From NCBI RefSeq assembly GCF_008801405.1, contig NZ_VZPV01000001.1, positions 1,612,001-1,676,000 on the forward strand: a DNA stretch of 64,000 nucleotides, written 5' to 3'. The stretch's first letter is position 1, and every line of letters begins with the position of its first letter. Shown here one piece after another: positions 25,498 through 34,067 of this stretch. Made by a program: the position numbers and the translations under genes. The notes beneath the pieces are model-generated. The model searched no databases. It was not told the origin of the DNA and saw only the letters and a program-made list of their open reading frames with translations. Origin of the DNA: Ralstonia insidiosa (lineage in GTDB: Bacteria > Pseudomonadota > Gammaproteobacteria > Burkholderiales > Burkholderiaceae).

Positions 25498-26637
25498 TTA
25501 AGCGCCCGTGGCAGTCGAGGGTTGAGCGGTCTTTGCATCGCCAGATTGTACGGCGGGCATCGGACGCAGGTGTGCCAGGAACTGCTCGGAGGCCGCGCGC
25601 CACGAGAATTTCTCGGCATGCGCGCGTGCCGTAGCGCGGTCGATGCGCAGCGCTTCCAGGCAGGCCTCGCGCAGGTCTTCACGCAGTGCGCCGGCAGGCG
25701 AGTCGCCCAGCACGTCGATTGGGCCCGTCACCGGATACGCCGCCACCGGCAAGCCACTGGCCAGCGCTTCGAGCAACACCAGGCCAAACGTATCCGTACG
25801 GCTCGGGAAAACGAACACGTCAGCCGAGGCGTACACCTTGGCCAGCTCCGGCTGCTTGAGCACACCCAGGTAGTTGGCGTTCGGATACTTCGCCTTCAGG
25901 CCGGACAGCGCCGGGCCTTCGCCCACCACCCACTTGGAGCCGGGCAGGTCCAGCTCCAGAAACGCTTCCACGTTCTTCTCCACGGCTACGCGGCCGACGT
26001 ACAGGAAGATCGGGTGCGCCGTGTTGAGCACGTTGCCGCGCTGCGCGGTGAAGACATCCAGATCCACACCGCGCGTCCACAGTACGCCGTTGGTGATGCC
26101 GTAGTCAGCGAGGTCCTTCAGCACCACGGGCGTCGGTGCCATTACGGCTTGCGCCGGGCTGTGGAACCAGCGCAGGAAGCGATACGTCCACGCCAGCGGA
26201 ATGCCGAAGCGTGCCTGCACATACTCCGGAAAGCGCGTGTGGTACGCCGTCGTATAGGGCAGCTTGTGGCGCAGTGCATAGGCGCGTGCAGCCAAGCCCA
26301 GCGGGCCTTCGGTGGCGATATGCAGCGCCTGCGGGGCGAACTTCTCGATGCGCTCGCGCACGCGCTTGGCCGGCAGGATCGACAGGCGGATCTCCGGATA
26401 CGTCGGGCACGGCACCGTCTTGAATTCCAGCGGCGTGATCATGTCGACGATGTGGCCCATGGCTTCGAGCTCGCGGCGAGTCTGGGTGAGGGTGCGGACG
26501 ACGCCGTTGACCTGCGGTTCCCAGGCATCGGTGACGATCATGACTTTCACGGGCTCTCCTTGGCGGGTGGCGGGTGTCGATTGAGCGGCGGCGGGCTGTA
26601 CGAGGTCGATGTTGGTGTTCGTCATGTGGGTTTCCAT
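25498..26637 (-). CDS. Family 4 glycosyltransferase, GDP-mannose-dependent mannosyltransferase-like
   Basis: The GT-B enzyme has an N-terminal acceptor domain (VMIVTDAWEPQVNGVVRTL, TEGPLGLAARAYA) and a C-terminal nucleotide-sugar domain (FLYVGRVAVEKNVEAFLEL, DVFVFPSRTDTFGLVLLEA with the E-x7-E type motif). Similar proteins mannosylate lipids. METHMTNTN starts with TGATG overlap to the upstream gene; a start 12 bases later (MTNTNIDL) is also possible, giving 379 or 375 residues. Together with the metallophosphoesterase upstream and dgkA downstream, a glycolipid role is likely. Confidence 0.85.
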   Translation of the reverse strand: METHMTNTNIDLVQPAAAQSTPATRQGEPVKVMIVTDAWEPQVNGVVRTLTQTRRELEAMGHIVDMITPLEFKTVPCPTYPEIRLSILPAKRVRERIEKFAPQALHIATEGPLGLAARAYALRHKLPYTTAYHTRFPEYVQARFGIPLAWTYRFLRWFHSPAQAVMAPTPVVLKDLADYGITNGVLWTRGVDLDVFTAQRGNVLNTAHPIFLYVGRVAVEKNVEAFLELDLPGSKWVVGEGPALSGLKAKYPNANYLGVLKQPELAKVYASADVFVFPSRTDTFGLVLLEALASGLPVAAYPVTGPIDVLGDSPAGALREDLREACLEALRIDRATARAHAEKFSWRAASEQFLAHLRPMPAVQSGDAKTAQPSTATGA

Positions 26638-27695
26638 CAGGCGGCAGCCGCAGCGGCGCGGCGCGCGCGGCGGGAAGTGGGTGGTGCATCGAGCAGATGC
26701 GTCCAGTAGACGATCTGCAGTTCGCCTTCCATGGTTTCGACCAGGGCGGAGAGGCTTTCCACCCAGTCGCCGTCGTTGCAATAGAGCTGGCCGTCGATCT
26801 CGCGGATCTCGGCCTTGTGGATGTGTCCGCAGACCACGCCGTCGCAGCCGCGGCGGCGCGCTTCGTCGGTCATCACACGTTCGAACGAGTTAATGAAGTT
26901 GACCGCGTTCTTGACCTGATGCTTGAGGTACTGCGACAGCGACCAGTACGGGAACCCAAGCTTCACGCGGATGCGGTTGAAGTGCCGGTTCATCGCCAGG
27001 ATGAAGGTGTAGAGCGAGTCGCCCACGTAGGCGAGCCAGCGCGCGTGCTGCATCACACCGTCGAACAGATCCCCGTGCACGACCCACAGGCGGCGGCCGT
27101 CGGCCGTGACGTGCACCGCATCTTCAGCGACTTCGATGTCGCCGAAGTTCAGGCCGTGGAACTGGCGCGCCATCTCGTCGTGATTGCCTGGGATGAACAC
27201 CACGCGGGTGCCCTTGCGCGCGCGGCGCAGCACCTTCTGCACCACATCGTTGTGGGCCTGCGGCCAGTACCAGCCCTTGCGCAGCTGCCAGCCGTCGACG
27301 ATGTCGCCAACGAGGTACAGCGTGTCGGATTCGTGGTGCTTGAGGAAGTCGAGCAGATAGTCTGCCTGGCAGCCCGGCGTACCGAGATGGATGTCCGACA
27401 GCCAGATCGTGCGATAGCGGTGGACTTTTTCGGCGGGCGGGTCAGCGTCCTTGTCGGCCAGTTGGTCGGGTGCCAGGGCAGGGATCGGGGTGGCGACAGG
27501 GGCTTCGTGGTCTCGCACATCACCGCGGCCGGCCGGCAGGGCGGAACCCAGCGCGCCGGCGGCAGCAAGTCCGGCGGCCATTTGCATCAGAGGCGGTGGT
27601 GCGTTCCAGTCGGAACCGGTGAGAGGGGCAGCGCGAAAGCGTTGCGCGAGGCGGCGGAGGAAACCAGGACGGCTTGGCGAGTTTGGCAGGACCAT
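26637..27695 (-). CDS. LpxH-like UDP-2,3-diacylglucosamine diphosphatase / metallophosphoesterase
   Basis: The 352-residue protein has a calcineurin-like phosphoesterase domain from about residue 93 with all metal motifs: LSDIHLG (Asp101, His103), GDIVDGWQ, PGNHDE, VHGD and CGHIHKAEI. This type is annotated as UDP-2,3-diacylglucosamine diphosphatase but is distinct from classical LpxH. A roughly 90-residue N-terminal extension, basic then Ala/Pro-rich, is unusual, and the true start could be later since no ribosome site precedes the first ATG. Its stop overlaps the glycosyltransferase start. Confidence 0.8.
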   Translation of the reverse strand: MVLPNSPSRPGFLRRLAQRFRAAPLTGSDWNAPPPLMQMAAGLAAAGALGSALPAGRGDVRDHEAPVATPIPALAPDQLADKDADPPAEKVHRYRTIWLSDIHLGTPGCQADYLLDFLKHHESDTLYLVGDIVDGWQLRKGWYWPQAHNDVVQKVLRRARKGTRVVFIPGNHDEMARQFHGLNFGDIEVAEDAVHVTADGRRLWVVHGDLFDGVMQHARWLAYVGDSLYTFILAMNRHFNRIRVKLGFPYWSLSQYLKHQVKNAVNFINSFERVMTDEARRRGCDGVVCGHIHKAEIREIDGQLYCNDGDWVESLSALVETMEGELQIVYWTHLLDAPPTSRRARRAAAAAA

Positions 27696-27831
27696 GTCGG
27701 CAACAGAGGCTGCGTTGGACGGATTTCGCCACCGCTGCGTGAATAAGCCGTGTCAGAAACATGACCGTCACATGACGTGATTGCCGTAGAACATCAAAGC
27801 GGGCGCCGGAGACCTGCGCCCCGCATGCGTT

Positions 27832-28851
27832 TCAAGCAGATGGGAGCCGCAGCGTGCCTTCGATGCGCGCCAGCTCTGTCAGCACCGCATTGCGCACGCG
27901 CGCGTCGCATAGCAGCGACACATGGCCGATGCCGGAGAGCGGCACATGCCTTGCGCCCTCCAGCCAGGACGCGCCGGCAGGCCCGACGATGGAGTCGTGC
28001 CATGAGAAGACCGACGTGATACGCGCCCGCACGGCCGGCGTTTCGGATGCCGCAAGCTGGCGCAGCCATGCGCTCGCCCAAGCCATCTGGCGCACGTTGC
28101 GCCCGCGCCCGCTGCGCGCCATCGCTGTGCCTCGATGTGGCGTGCCCAGCGTGATGACATGCGCAACCGGGCAGGCTTGCGCCGATTGCCGCAGCAACGC
28201 ACGCGCAGCGAGTCCGCCCATGCTGTGGCAGAGCAGGACCGGCGCGCGGCCGTACGTGTGCGTCATGCGCGCGACAACGGCGGCGATGTCTTGCGCGTAG
28301 TCGTCGATGTCGCCCAGCAGCGGCATCAGGTCAATCGCTTCGGTCGGGTGGCCCGCAGCCGCCAAGTGCTTCTGCATTGGCAGCCACACCGCGCGGTTGC
28401 AGCCGTAGCCGTGGATCATCAGCACTGGCACGCGCGTGCCGCCACCCGCTGCAGCATCGAACACTGCCTGTGCGCGAAACGGTTGCAGCACGTTAAACAT
28501 CCATGCCACCGATGCGCATTCGCGCAACCAGCACGCGATAAAACCCGCCACGCCGATGCGCTGCTCGCGCGGTACGGGCATGCGATCCCACACCGGGTCA
28601 TCCGGAATGGCTGTGCCGAGACTCGTGGATGCAATGAGAAATGCCCAGCCAACCGAGATGAGATAACCGAGGACCAGGGCCGCTGCGGCAACGGCAGCCG
28701 TGCCTGGCCAACGCAACGCACCCCAGTGATGAGCGGCCCACGCGACCGCCAGTGTCGCTGCACACTGCAGCACGACCGCAATGCGCCGTGCGTTGGCTGC
28801 CGTCAGCGAGGCCAGCGGCGTGGGGGAGGCGGGCAGATCGGCGCGCGTCAT
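27832..28851 (-). CDS. Membrane-anchored alpha/beta hydrolase (lipase-like)
   Basis: The 339-residue protein begins with two membrane helices (about residues 24-46 and 50-75), followed by a lipase-type alpha/beta hydrolase domain. Visible are the oxyanion loop VLMIHGYGCNRAVW, the nucleophile elbow LLCHSMGGLAAR (Cys replaces the usual first Gly), the Asp in SWHDSIVGP and the His in GIGHVSLL. It resembles triacylglycerol lipase or esterase proteins of Burkholderiales. It follows RDD by 24 bp and may be the last gene of the sigma factor transcript. Confidence 0.85.
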   Translation of the reverse strand: MTRADLPASPTPLASLTAANARRIAVVLQCAATLAVAWAAHHWGALRWPGTAAVAAAALVLGYLISVGWAFLIASTSLGTAIPDDPVWDRMPVPREQRIGVAGFIACWLRECASVAWMFNVLQPFRAQAVFDAAAGGGTRVPVLMIHGYGCNRAVWLPMQKHLAAAGHPTEAIDLMPLLGDIDDYAQDIAAVVARMTHTYGRAPVLLCHSMGGLAARALLRQSAQACPVAHVITLGTPHRGTAMARSGRGRNVRQMAWASAWLRQLAASETPAVRARITSVFSWHDSIVGPAGASWLEGARHVPLSGIGHVSLLCDARVRNAVLTELARIEGTLRLPSA

Positions 28852-28875
28852 GGTGTGCCGTCGCCAGGGATGGAA

Positions 28876-29400
28876 TCAGGCGCGCACCAGCCGCGTGCCG
28901 GCCAGGCGGTCATGCAGGAACTGGCGTTGCGGGTCCAGCCACGCCAGCGCGCCCCAGGCCAACACACAGGCCAATGCGACACCAGCACCAGTCCAACGGG
29001 AAACCCCACTCACATGGATGATGCCGACCGCCACAACCACCCAGATCCAGGCCAGCGTATAGCGCGCAATGGCACGGCCAAGCGAGATGGGCGAGCCGTC
29101 TGCATTGACGACGCGCATGCGCCAGGTCTGCATGGCGAGCGTTTGACCGCGCTTGCGCCAGAAGCCCACGAAGTACAGCCCCAGCGCAAGAAAGCCCCAG
29201 ACCTGCAGGCCGATATCGCCCGTGCGCGCCAGCGGAGGAATGATCGCGCGCAGCAGCAGAAAGATGGCCGTCGCGCCAAACATTACGCCGAACAGCAGCA
29301 GGCCCTCGTAGAGCATCGCAGCCAGGCGGCGGCGCAGCGTGGGAGCGGCAAGCGGATCAGGTGCCGTGACAGGCGAAGTGGGAGAAGCGGTAGTGGCCAT
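28876..29400 (-). CDS. RDD family membrane protein
   Basis: The 174-residue protein has the RDD pattern: an N-terminal RRRLAAMLYEGLLLFG with the Arg, a central GQTLAMQTWRMRVVNADG block, and about four membrane helices. RDD proteins are of mostly unknown function, some acting as cation antiporters. It lies 95 bp after DUF3106 on the same strand and before the lipase-like gene. Confidence 0.85.
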   Translation of the reverse strand: MATTASPTSPVTAPDPLAAPTLRRRLAAMLYEGLLLFGVMFGATAIFLLLRAIIPPLARTGDIGLQVWGFLALGLYFVGFWRKRGQTLAMQTWRMRVVNADGSPISLGRAIARYTLAWIWVVVAVGIIHVSGVSRWTGAGVALACVLAWGALAWLDPQRQFLHDRLAGTRLVRA

Positions 29401-29495
29401 CGAACCGGTTAAGCGCAGGCAGGACGTAATCGATCGTGCGCCGGCACAACGTGTGCGCGGCGCGTGATCGGATTATGCCAAAGGGAATGCCGGGC

Positions 29496-30353
29496 TTAGC
29501 CGCCGCCCAGTACGGTCGACGGAGGCGGATTGCCCGAATCGCCGTCCGGGCTGTTGGCGGGAGCCACCGGGTGTGCAGGCGTGACCGGCGCATTTGCCGG
29601 TGCTGGAGCCGTTGCTGAGGCAGCGGGCGTGGTTGCTGCGGGTGCAGACGCCGCGGCCGTTGCGGTCGGCTTAGCCGGCGCCAGCGGATTCGGAGCCGAC
29701 TTGGTCGTGCCCGGCTTGGTGCGCGCACCGTGATGCAGCGCCTTGGCTGCATCCTTGGCCAAGCTCGTGCTGCCAGGCAATGCGGTGACGGCTGACGGAC
29801 GCTTCTGTGCCTTGGCTGCCGCAGCAAGCTCTTTTTTCTGCTCGTCGGGTAGCTGCTGATAGCGCTGCCAGGCTTCGCTCTTCTTTTGGACGGGAACCGA
29901 CTTGGTGGTCTGGAAATTCTCGCGGGCTCGGTGCCGCTGTTCCGGCGTCAGCTTGACCCAGTCCGCCATGCGTGTCTGCAGGCGCTGCTGCTGTGCCGGC
30001 GTGTACTTCGGATAGGCCTGGGCAATCTGCAGCCACTTCTTGCGGGCCAGCTCGGGCATGCTGTTCCATTCCGGCGCGAACGGCGCCAGGATGCGCTGCT
30101 GCACCACGGTCAACTCAGACCAGTTCGGATGGATGGAGGGCTGCGGATTGGTGGCCGGCGGCGTCGGCAGTGCCAACTGTGCGCTGGCGCTGGCGTCCGA
30201 AGCGGTGGCCGTTGCCCATGCAGCAGGCGCTTGTGCGATGGCCAATCCGGCGGACAGACCTACCGCGCCGATCAACGAGATCAAGGCAACGCGCAGGCGC
30301 AAGGTCCGTTCGCCTCGCGGTGGTTGGCCGTGGGTGCGGTGGAAGTTGCTCAT
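29496..30353 (-). CDS. DUF3106 domain protein, exported
   Basis: The 285-residue protein has a hydrophobic export segment (about residues 20-46), then a DUF3106 domain with repeated short W/L-rich motifs such as WSELTVVQQRILAPF, MPELARKKWLQIAQ and LTPEQRHRARENFQ. A low-complexity Lys/Ala/Pro/Thr-rich tail of over 100 residues follows, reminiscent of flexible cell-wall-spanning regions. Related heptad-like repeats occur in periplasmic sensor proteins. It begins 11 bp after DUF3619, so co-transcription is likely. Function unknown. Confidence 0.85.
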   Translation of the reverse strand: MSNFHRTHGQPPRGERTLRLRVALISLIGAVGLSAGLAIAQAPAAWATATASDASASAQLALPTPPATNPQPSIHPNWSELTVVQQRILAPFAPEWNSMPELARKKWLQIAQAYPKYTPAQQQRLQTRMADWVKLTPEQRHRARENFQTTKSVPVQKKSEAWQRYQQLPDEQKKELAAAAKAQKRPSAVTALPGSTSLAKDAAKALHHGARTKPGTTKSAPNPLAPAKPTATAAASAPAATTPAASATAPAPANAPVTPAHPVAPANSPDGDSGNPPPSTVLGGG

Positions 30354-30364
30354 CGATCAGCCTT

Positions 30365-30811
30365 TCACTGCTGATCGCGTTTATCGAGATACTGATGGAA
30401 GCCTTGATCGGCGTAGGCAGCCAGCGGCAGGTCGTCTAGCAGCATGGCGGCGTCCACCTCGGCGAGTTCGTCCACGCGTTGCTGTTGTTGCCACTGATAG
30501 ATACCGGCAAGCCCTGCGACCAGTGCGATGGTCGGCCACAGCAGACCGAGGCGACGCAGGAACATGCCGATACGGTGCAGCGGCGACGCAGCGTCGTCTT
30601 CCAGGTCGAAGGACACCTGACCCACACCCGGCATGACCAGGGCGGGCGAGCGCACCGTGCTCGGCGCTTCCGCTTTTTTGTGTGCAAGTGCCGTCCGACG
30701 TGCCGCGGAGAGGCGGTCACGTACGTCGGGCGGCAACTGTCCTGCCGACTCGTTCAGAGCGGTGCGGACGGCGTGCGCAAAGCGGCGTTCTCGAAGTTCT
30801 ACCTTGTTCAT
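30365..30811 (-). CDS. DUF3619 family protein, candidate anti-sigma factor
   Basis: The 148-residue protein has a cytoplasmic basic N-terminal region (residues 1-80, beginning KVELRERRFAHAVRTAL), one membrane helix (about residues 86-108) and a short conserved C-terminal part (EVDAAMLLDDLPLAAYADQGF). Its start overlaps the sigma factor stop as ATGA. This gene position and single-helix topology are those of ECF anti-sigma factors, but no zinc-binding HxxxCxxC motif is present, so the role is inferred. Confidence 0.82.
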   Translation of the reverse strand: MNKVELRERRFAHAVRTALNESAGQLPPDVRDRLSAARRTALAHKKAEAPSTVRSPALVMPGVGQVSFDLEDDAASPLHRIGMFLRRLGLLWPTIALVAGLAGIYQWQQQQRVDELAEVDAAMLLDDLPLAAYADQGFHQYLDKRDQQ

Positions 30812-31374
30812 AGTCGGATCCCTCGCGCCCTCAGCGCTTGGGCCAGGGCGTGCGTTGCCCGCGAGCAGTGCGTTTTCACGCTCCCCTCGGAACAGCCCAT
30901 CGCCTGGGCGGTTTCGGCAACATCCATGTCTTCCCAGTAACGCATCAGAAAGGCTTCCCGTTGACGTGTGGGGAGCTTCTCGATTTCGCGTTCCAGAATT
31001 TCCAACATTTGCGAACGCTCGACCTTGTCAGCGCTGCTTTCTGCTGCTGTGGAGCCAGCTTCACTTTCGATCAGCTCCAGCGGGTCGGTATCGTCGCCCT
31101 CTGCGTCCGTGCGAAAGCTGGAGAACAGGCTGACCCACGTGTTACGTACCTTGGAGCGACGGAACCAGTCGTGGATCGTGTTCTGCAGTATGCGCTGGAA
31201 CAGCAGGGGCAGTTCGGCCTCGGGCTTGTCGCCGTACTTTTCGGCCAGCTTGATCATCGCGTCCTGCACGATGTCGAGCGCGGCGTCATCATCGCGGACC
31301 GCGAATGCTGCCTGCTTGAAGGCGCGTTTTTCGACGCTTATGAGGAAGGCCGACAGTTCCTGTTCAGAGGCCAT
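30808..31374 (-). CDS. ECF-type RNA polymerase sigma factor
   Basis: The 188-residue protein has sigma region 2 (AFAVRDDDAALDIVQDAM, LPLLFQRILQNTIHDWFRR) and region 4 (EKLPTRQREAFLMRYWED, AQAMGCSEGSVKTHCSRA), with an acidic linker between. There is no region 3, as in ECF sigmas. It heads a minus-strand chain with DUF3619, DUF3106, RDD and a lipase. The target promoter is unknown and no second copy of an unusual -35/-10 pair was noticed in the window. Confidence 0.9.
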   Translation of the reverse strand: MASEQELSAFLISVEKRAFKQAAFAVRDDDAALDIVQDAMIKLAEKYGDKPEAELPLLFQRILQNTIHDWFRRSKVRNTWVSLFSSFRTDAEGDDTDPLELIESEAGSTAAESSADKVERSQMLEILEREIEKLPTRQREAFLMRYWEDMDVAETAQAMGCSEGSVKTHCSRATHALAQALRARGIRL

Positions 31375-31743
31375 ACAACGGCGGGTGCGAATCCTGTGGG
31401 GCGGTCTGGCGAAATTTCACATTGTCATCAAGTGATGCGATGTGAACATTGCGCCTCGCAGCAACGACGGCCTGAGCCGTCAAAAATGTTGCGATGCTAG
31501 CAAAAATGCAGGTCCACGGACAGTCCGACTGTCTGGCGGACCGCCTTGTGTGGCGAATCTTGCCGCCGCTGGACCGCCATGCGGCATTGCAGTATCATCG
31601 TCGGTTCACAACATCTGTGGTTTGTCTCATCTGGCCGCCCATCAGGCGGACCATCCATGCAGACGCGCACCGCTCAAATCCGCGCCACAAGCCCGGTAGA
31701 GAGCATCCAAACAATTTTTTGCCGAAAATTGCAAAGGACTGAC
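31375..31743. other. 369-bp divergent region between the ECF sigma gene and ilvB
   Basis: No gene is supported. An imperfect palindrome at 31418-31444 has arms CACAT..CATCA and TGATG..ATGTG. A plus-strand TTGTCA at 31422-31427 with AACATT 17 bases on is a weak promoter candidate. The ilvB leader then holds GACAGTC/GACTGTC (31519-31533), GGCGG-A-CCGCC (31535-31545), and a hairpin TGGCCGCC/GGCGGaCCA (31632-31653). The ilvB frame is open back to 31546, but no ribosome site supports an extension. Confidence 0.5.
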
Positions 31744-33501
31744 ATGAATATGCCAAGCGCGGAATTTTCCCACGCCAATAGCGGTTCATCTGCCGACATG
31801 ATGGGGTCTGACATCCTCGTCAATGCGCTCGCGGCAGAGGGCGTCGAGTTCGTCTGGGGTTACCCCGGCGGCGCGGTGCTCTATATCTACGACGCGTTCT
31901 ACAAGCAAAACAAGATCGAACACATCCTGGTGCGCCATGAACAGGCGGCAGTCCATGCGGCTGACGGCTATGCGCGTGCCACGGGCAAGGTCGGTGTCGC
32001 CCTGGTGACATCCGGCCCGGGCGTGACCAATGCCGTGACCGGCATCGCCACCGCCTACCTGGATTCGATCCCGATGGTGATCATCACCGGCAACGTGCCG
32101 ACGCACGCCATCGGCCAGGACGCCTTCCAGGAATGCGACACCGTCGGCATCACCCGACCGATCGTCAAGCACAACTTCCTGGTCAAGGACGTGCGCAATC
32201 TCGCTTCGACCATCAAGAAGGCGTTCTACATTGCCGCGACCGGCCGTCCCGGCCCGGTGGTGGTGGACATCCCCAAGGATGTCTCGCGCGAGATGTGCAA
32301 GTACGAGTATCCGAAGACCATCGAGATGCGCTCGTACAACCCGGTCAACAAGGGGCACTCCGGCCAGATCCGCAAGGCCGTGAGCCTGTTGCTGCAGGCT
32401 GAACGTCCGTACATCTATTCGGGTGGCGGCGTGGTGCTGGCCGAGGCCAGCGAAGAGCTACGCCAGTTGGCTGCGCTGACGGGTTACCCCGTCACGAACA
32501 CGCTGATGGGCCTGGGCGCATTCCCCGGCACCAGCAAGCAGTTCGTGGGCATGCTGGGCATGCACGGCACGTACGAAGCCAACATGGCGATGCAGAACTG
32601 CGACGTGCTGATCGCCATCGGCGCGCGCTTTGATGATCGCGTGATCGGCAGCCCGGCGCACTTCACGTCGCAGCCGCGCAAGATCATCCACATCGATATC
32701 GATCCGTCGTCCATCTCCAAGCGGGTGAAGGTCGACATCCCCATCGTCGGCAACGTCAAGGACGTGCTGCAGGAGATGATCAGCCAGATCCAGTCGGGCG
32801 AAGCCAAGCCGAACAAGACGGCGCTGGCTAAGTGGTGGGAACAGATCGAGCAATGGCGTAGCGTCGACTGCCTGAAGTACGACCGCACCTCCGAGATCAT
32901 CAAGCCGCAGTACGTGGTCGAGAAGATCTGGGAACTGACCAACGGCGATGCCTTCGTCTGCTCCGACGTCGGCCAGCACCAGATGTGGGCTGCGCAGTTC
33001 TACAAGTTCAACGAGCCGCGTCGCTGGATCAACTCCGGTGGCCTGGGCACGATGGGCGTGGGCCTGCCGTACGCGATGGGCATCAAGAAGGCGTTCCCGG
33101 ACAAGGAAGTCGTCACCATCACCGGTGAAGGCTCGATCCAGATGTGCATCCAGGAACTGTCGACCTGCCTGCAGTACGACACCCCGGTGAAGATCTGCTC
33201 GCTCAACAATGGCTATCTGGGCATGGTCCGCCAGTGGCAGGAAATCGAGTACGACAACCGTTACTCGCATTCCTACATGCAGGCGCTGCCCGACTTCGTG
33301 AAGCTGGCCGAAGCGTATGGCCATGTGGGCATGCGCATCGAAAAGACGTCCGACGTCGAACCTGCGCTGCGCGAAGCCTTCCGACTCAAGGATCGCACCG
33401 TGTTCCTCGACTTCCAGACCGACCCGACCGAAAACGTCTGGCCGATGGTCCAGGCAGGCAAGGGCATCTCTGAAATGCTGCTCGGCGCGGAGGACCTGTA
33501 A
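31744..33501 (+). CDS. ilvB: Acetolactate synthase large (catalytic) subunit
   Basis: This thiamine-diphosphate enzyme makes acetolactate or acetohydroxybutyrate, the first common step to valine, leucine and isoleucine. The 585-residue protein has the N-terminal domain with the catalytic Glu (LVRHEQAAVHAADGYAR), the FAD-binding central domain (GMLGMHGTYEANMAM, IGARFDDRVIG) and the C-terminal ThDP domain (ITGEGSIQMCIQELST ... LNNGYLGMVRQWQ). An AAAGGA site precedes the chosen ATG. Its stop overlaps the ilvH start by one base (TAATG). Confidence 0.96.
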   Translation: MNMPSAEFSHANSGSSADMMGSDILVNALAAEGVEFVWGYPGGAVLYIYDAFYKQNKIEHILVRHEQAAVHAADGYARATGKVGVALVTSGPGVTNAVTGIATAYLDSIPMVIITGNVPTHAIGQDAFQECDTVGITRPIVKHNFLVKDVRNLASTIKKAFYIAATGRPGPVVVDIPKDVSREMCKYEYPKTIEMRSYNPVNKGHSGQIRKAVSLLLQAERPYIYSGGGVVLAEASEELRQLAALTGYPVTNTLMGLGAFPGTSKQFVGMLGMHGTYEANMAMQNCDVLIAIGARFDDRVIGSPAHFTSQPRKIIHIDIDPSSISKRVKVDIPIVGNVKDVLQEMISQIQSGEAKPNKTALAKWWEQIEQWRSVDCLKYDRTSEIIKPQYVVEKIWELTNGDAFVCSDVGQHQMWAAQFYKFNEPRRWINSGGLGTMGVGLPYAMGIKKAFPDKEVVTITGEGSIQMCIQELSTCLQYDTPVKICSLNNGYLGMVRQWQEIEYDNRYSHSYMQALPDFVKLAEAYGHVGMRIEKTSDVEPALREAFRLKDRTVFLDFQTDPTENVWPMVQAGKGISEMLLGAEDL

Positions 33502-33992
33502 TGCGTCACATCATTTCCGTCCTGCTGGAAAACGAAGCCGGCGCGTTGTCGCGCGTGGTGGGTTTGTTCTCGGCGCGCGGCTACAACATCGAGACGCTGA
33601 CGGTCGCCCCGACCGAAGACGCCTCGCTGTCGCGCATGACGATCGTCACGACCGGTTCGGACGACATCATCGAGCAGATCACCAAGCACCTGAACCGCCT
33701 GGTGGAAGTCGTCAAGGTCGTCGACCTGACCGAAGGCGCGCACATCGAGCGCGAGTTGATGCTCGTGAAGGTGCGCGCAGTCGGCAAGGAGCGCGAGGAG
33801 ATGAAGCGTACGGCGGACATCTTCCGCGGCCGCGTCATCGACGTGACCGAGAAGACCTACACGATCGAGCTGACCGGCAACGGCAGCAAGCTTGACGCGT
33901 TTCTCGATGCCATCGATCGCACTGCCATTCTGGAGACCGTCCGTACGGGCGGCTCGGGCATCGGCCGCGGCGAGCGCATTCTGAAGGTTTGA
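33501..33992 (+). CDS. ilvH: Acetolactate synthase small (regulatory) subunit
   Basis: The 163-residue subunit confers valine feedback inhibition. An ACT domain is at residues 1-75 (ISVLLENEAGALSRVVGLFSARGYNIETL) and the conserved ERELMLVKV block starts the second domain. Length matches IlvH/IlvN. Translation is coupled to ilvB through the TAATG junction. Confidence 0.96.
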   Translation: MRHIISVLLENEAGALSRVVGLFSARGYNIETLTVAPTEDASLSRMTIVTTGSDDIIEQITKHLNRLVEVVKVVDLTEGAHIERELMLVKVRAVGKEREEMKRTADIFRGRVIDVTEKTYTIELTGNGSKLDAFLDAIDRTAILETVRTGGSGIGRGERILKV

Positions 33993-34067
33993 ACCGGCGC
34001 TTGCACCAGCGTGTGACTGCGGCCGGACCCCATCGATATTGAAGTATTTGAACATTAGGACATCACC

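Noticed and set aside
31494..31742. An 82-codon frame ending one base before the ilvB start, considered as a leader peptide
   Set aside because: Too long, not enriched in branched-chain residues at one place, no ribosome site, and no terminator after it.
31546..31743. In-frame upstream extension of ilvB by 66 codons
   Set aside because: No similarity to acetolactate synthase N termini, and a good AAAGGA site marks the ATG at 31744.
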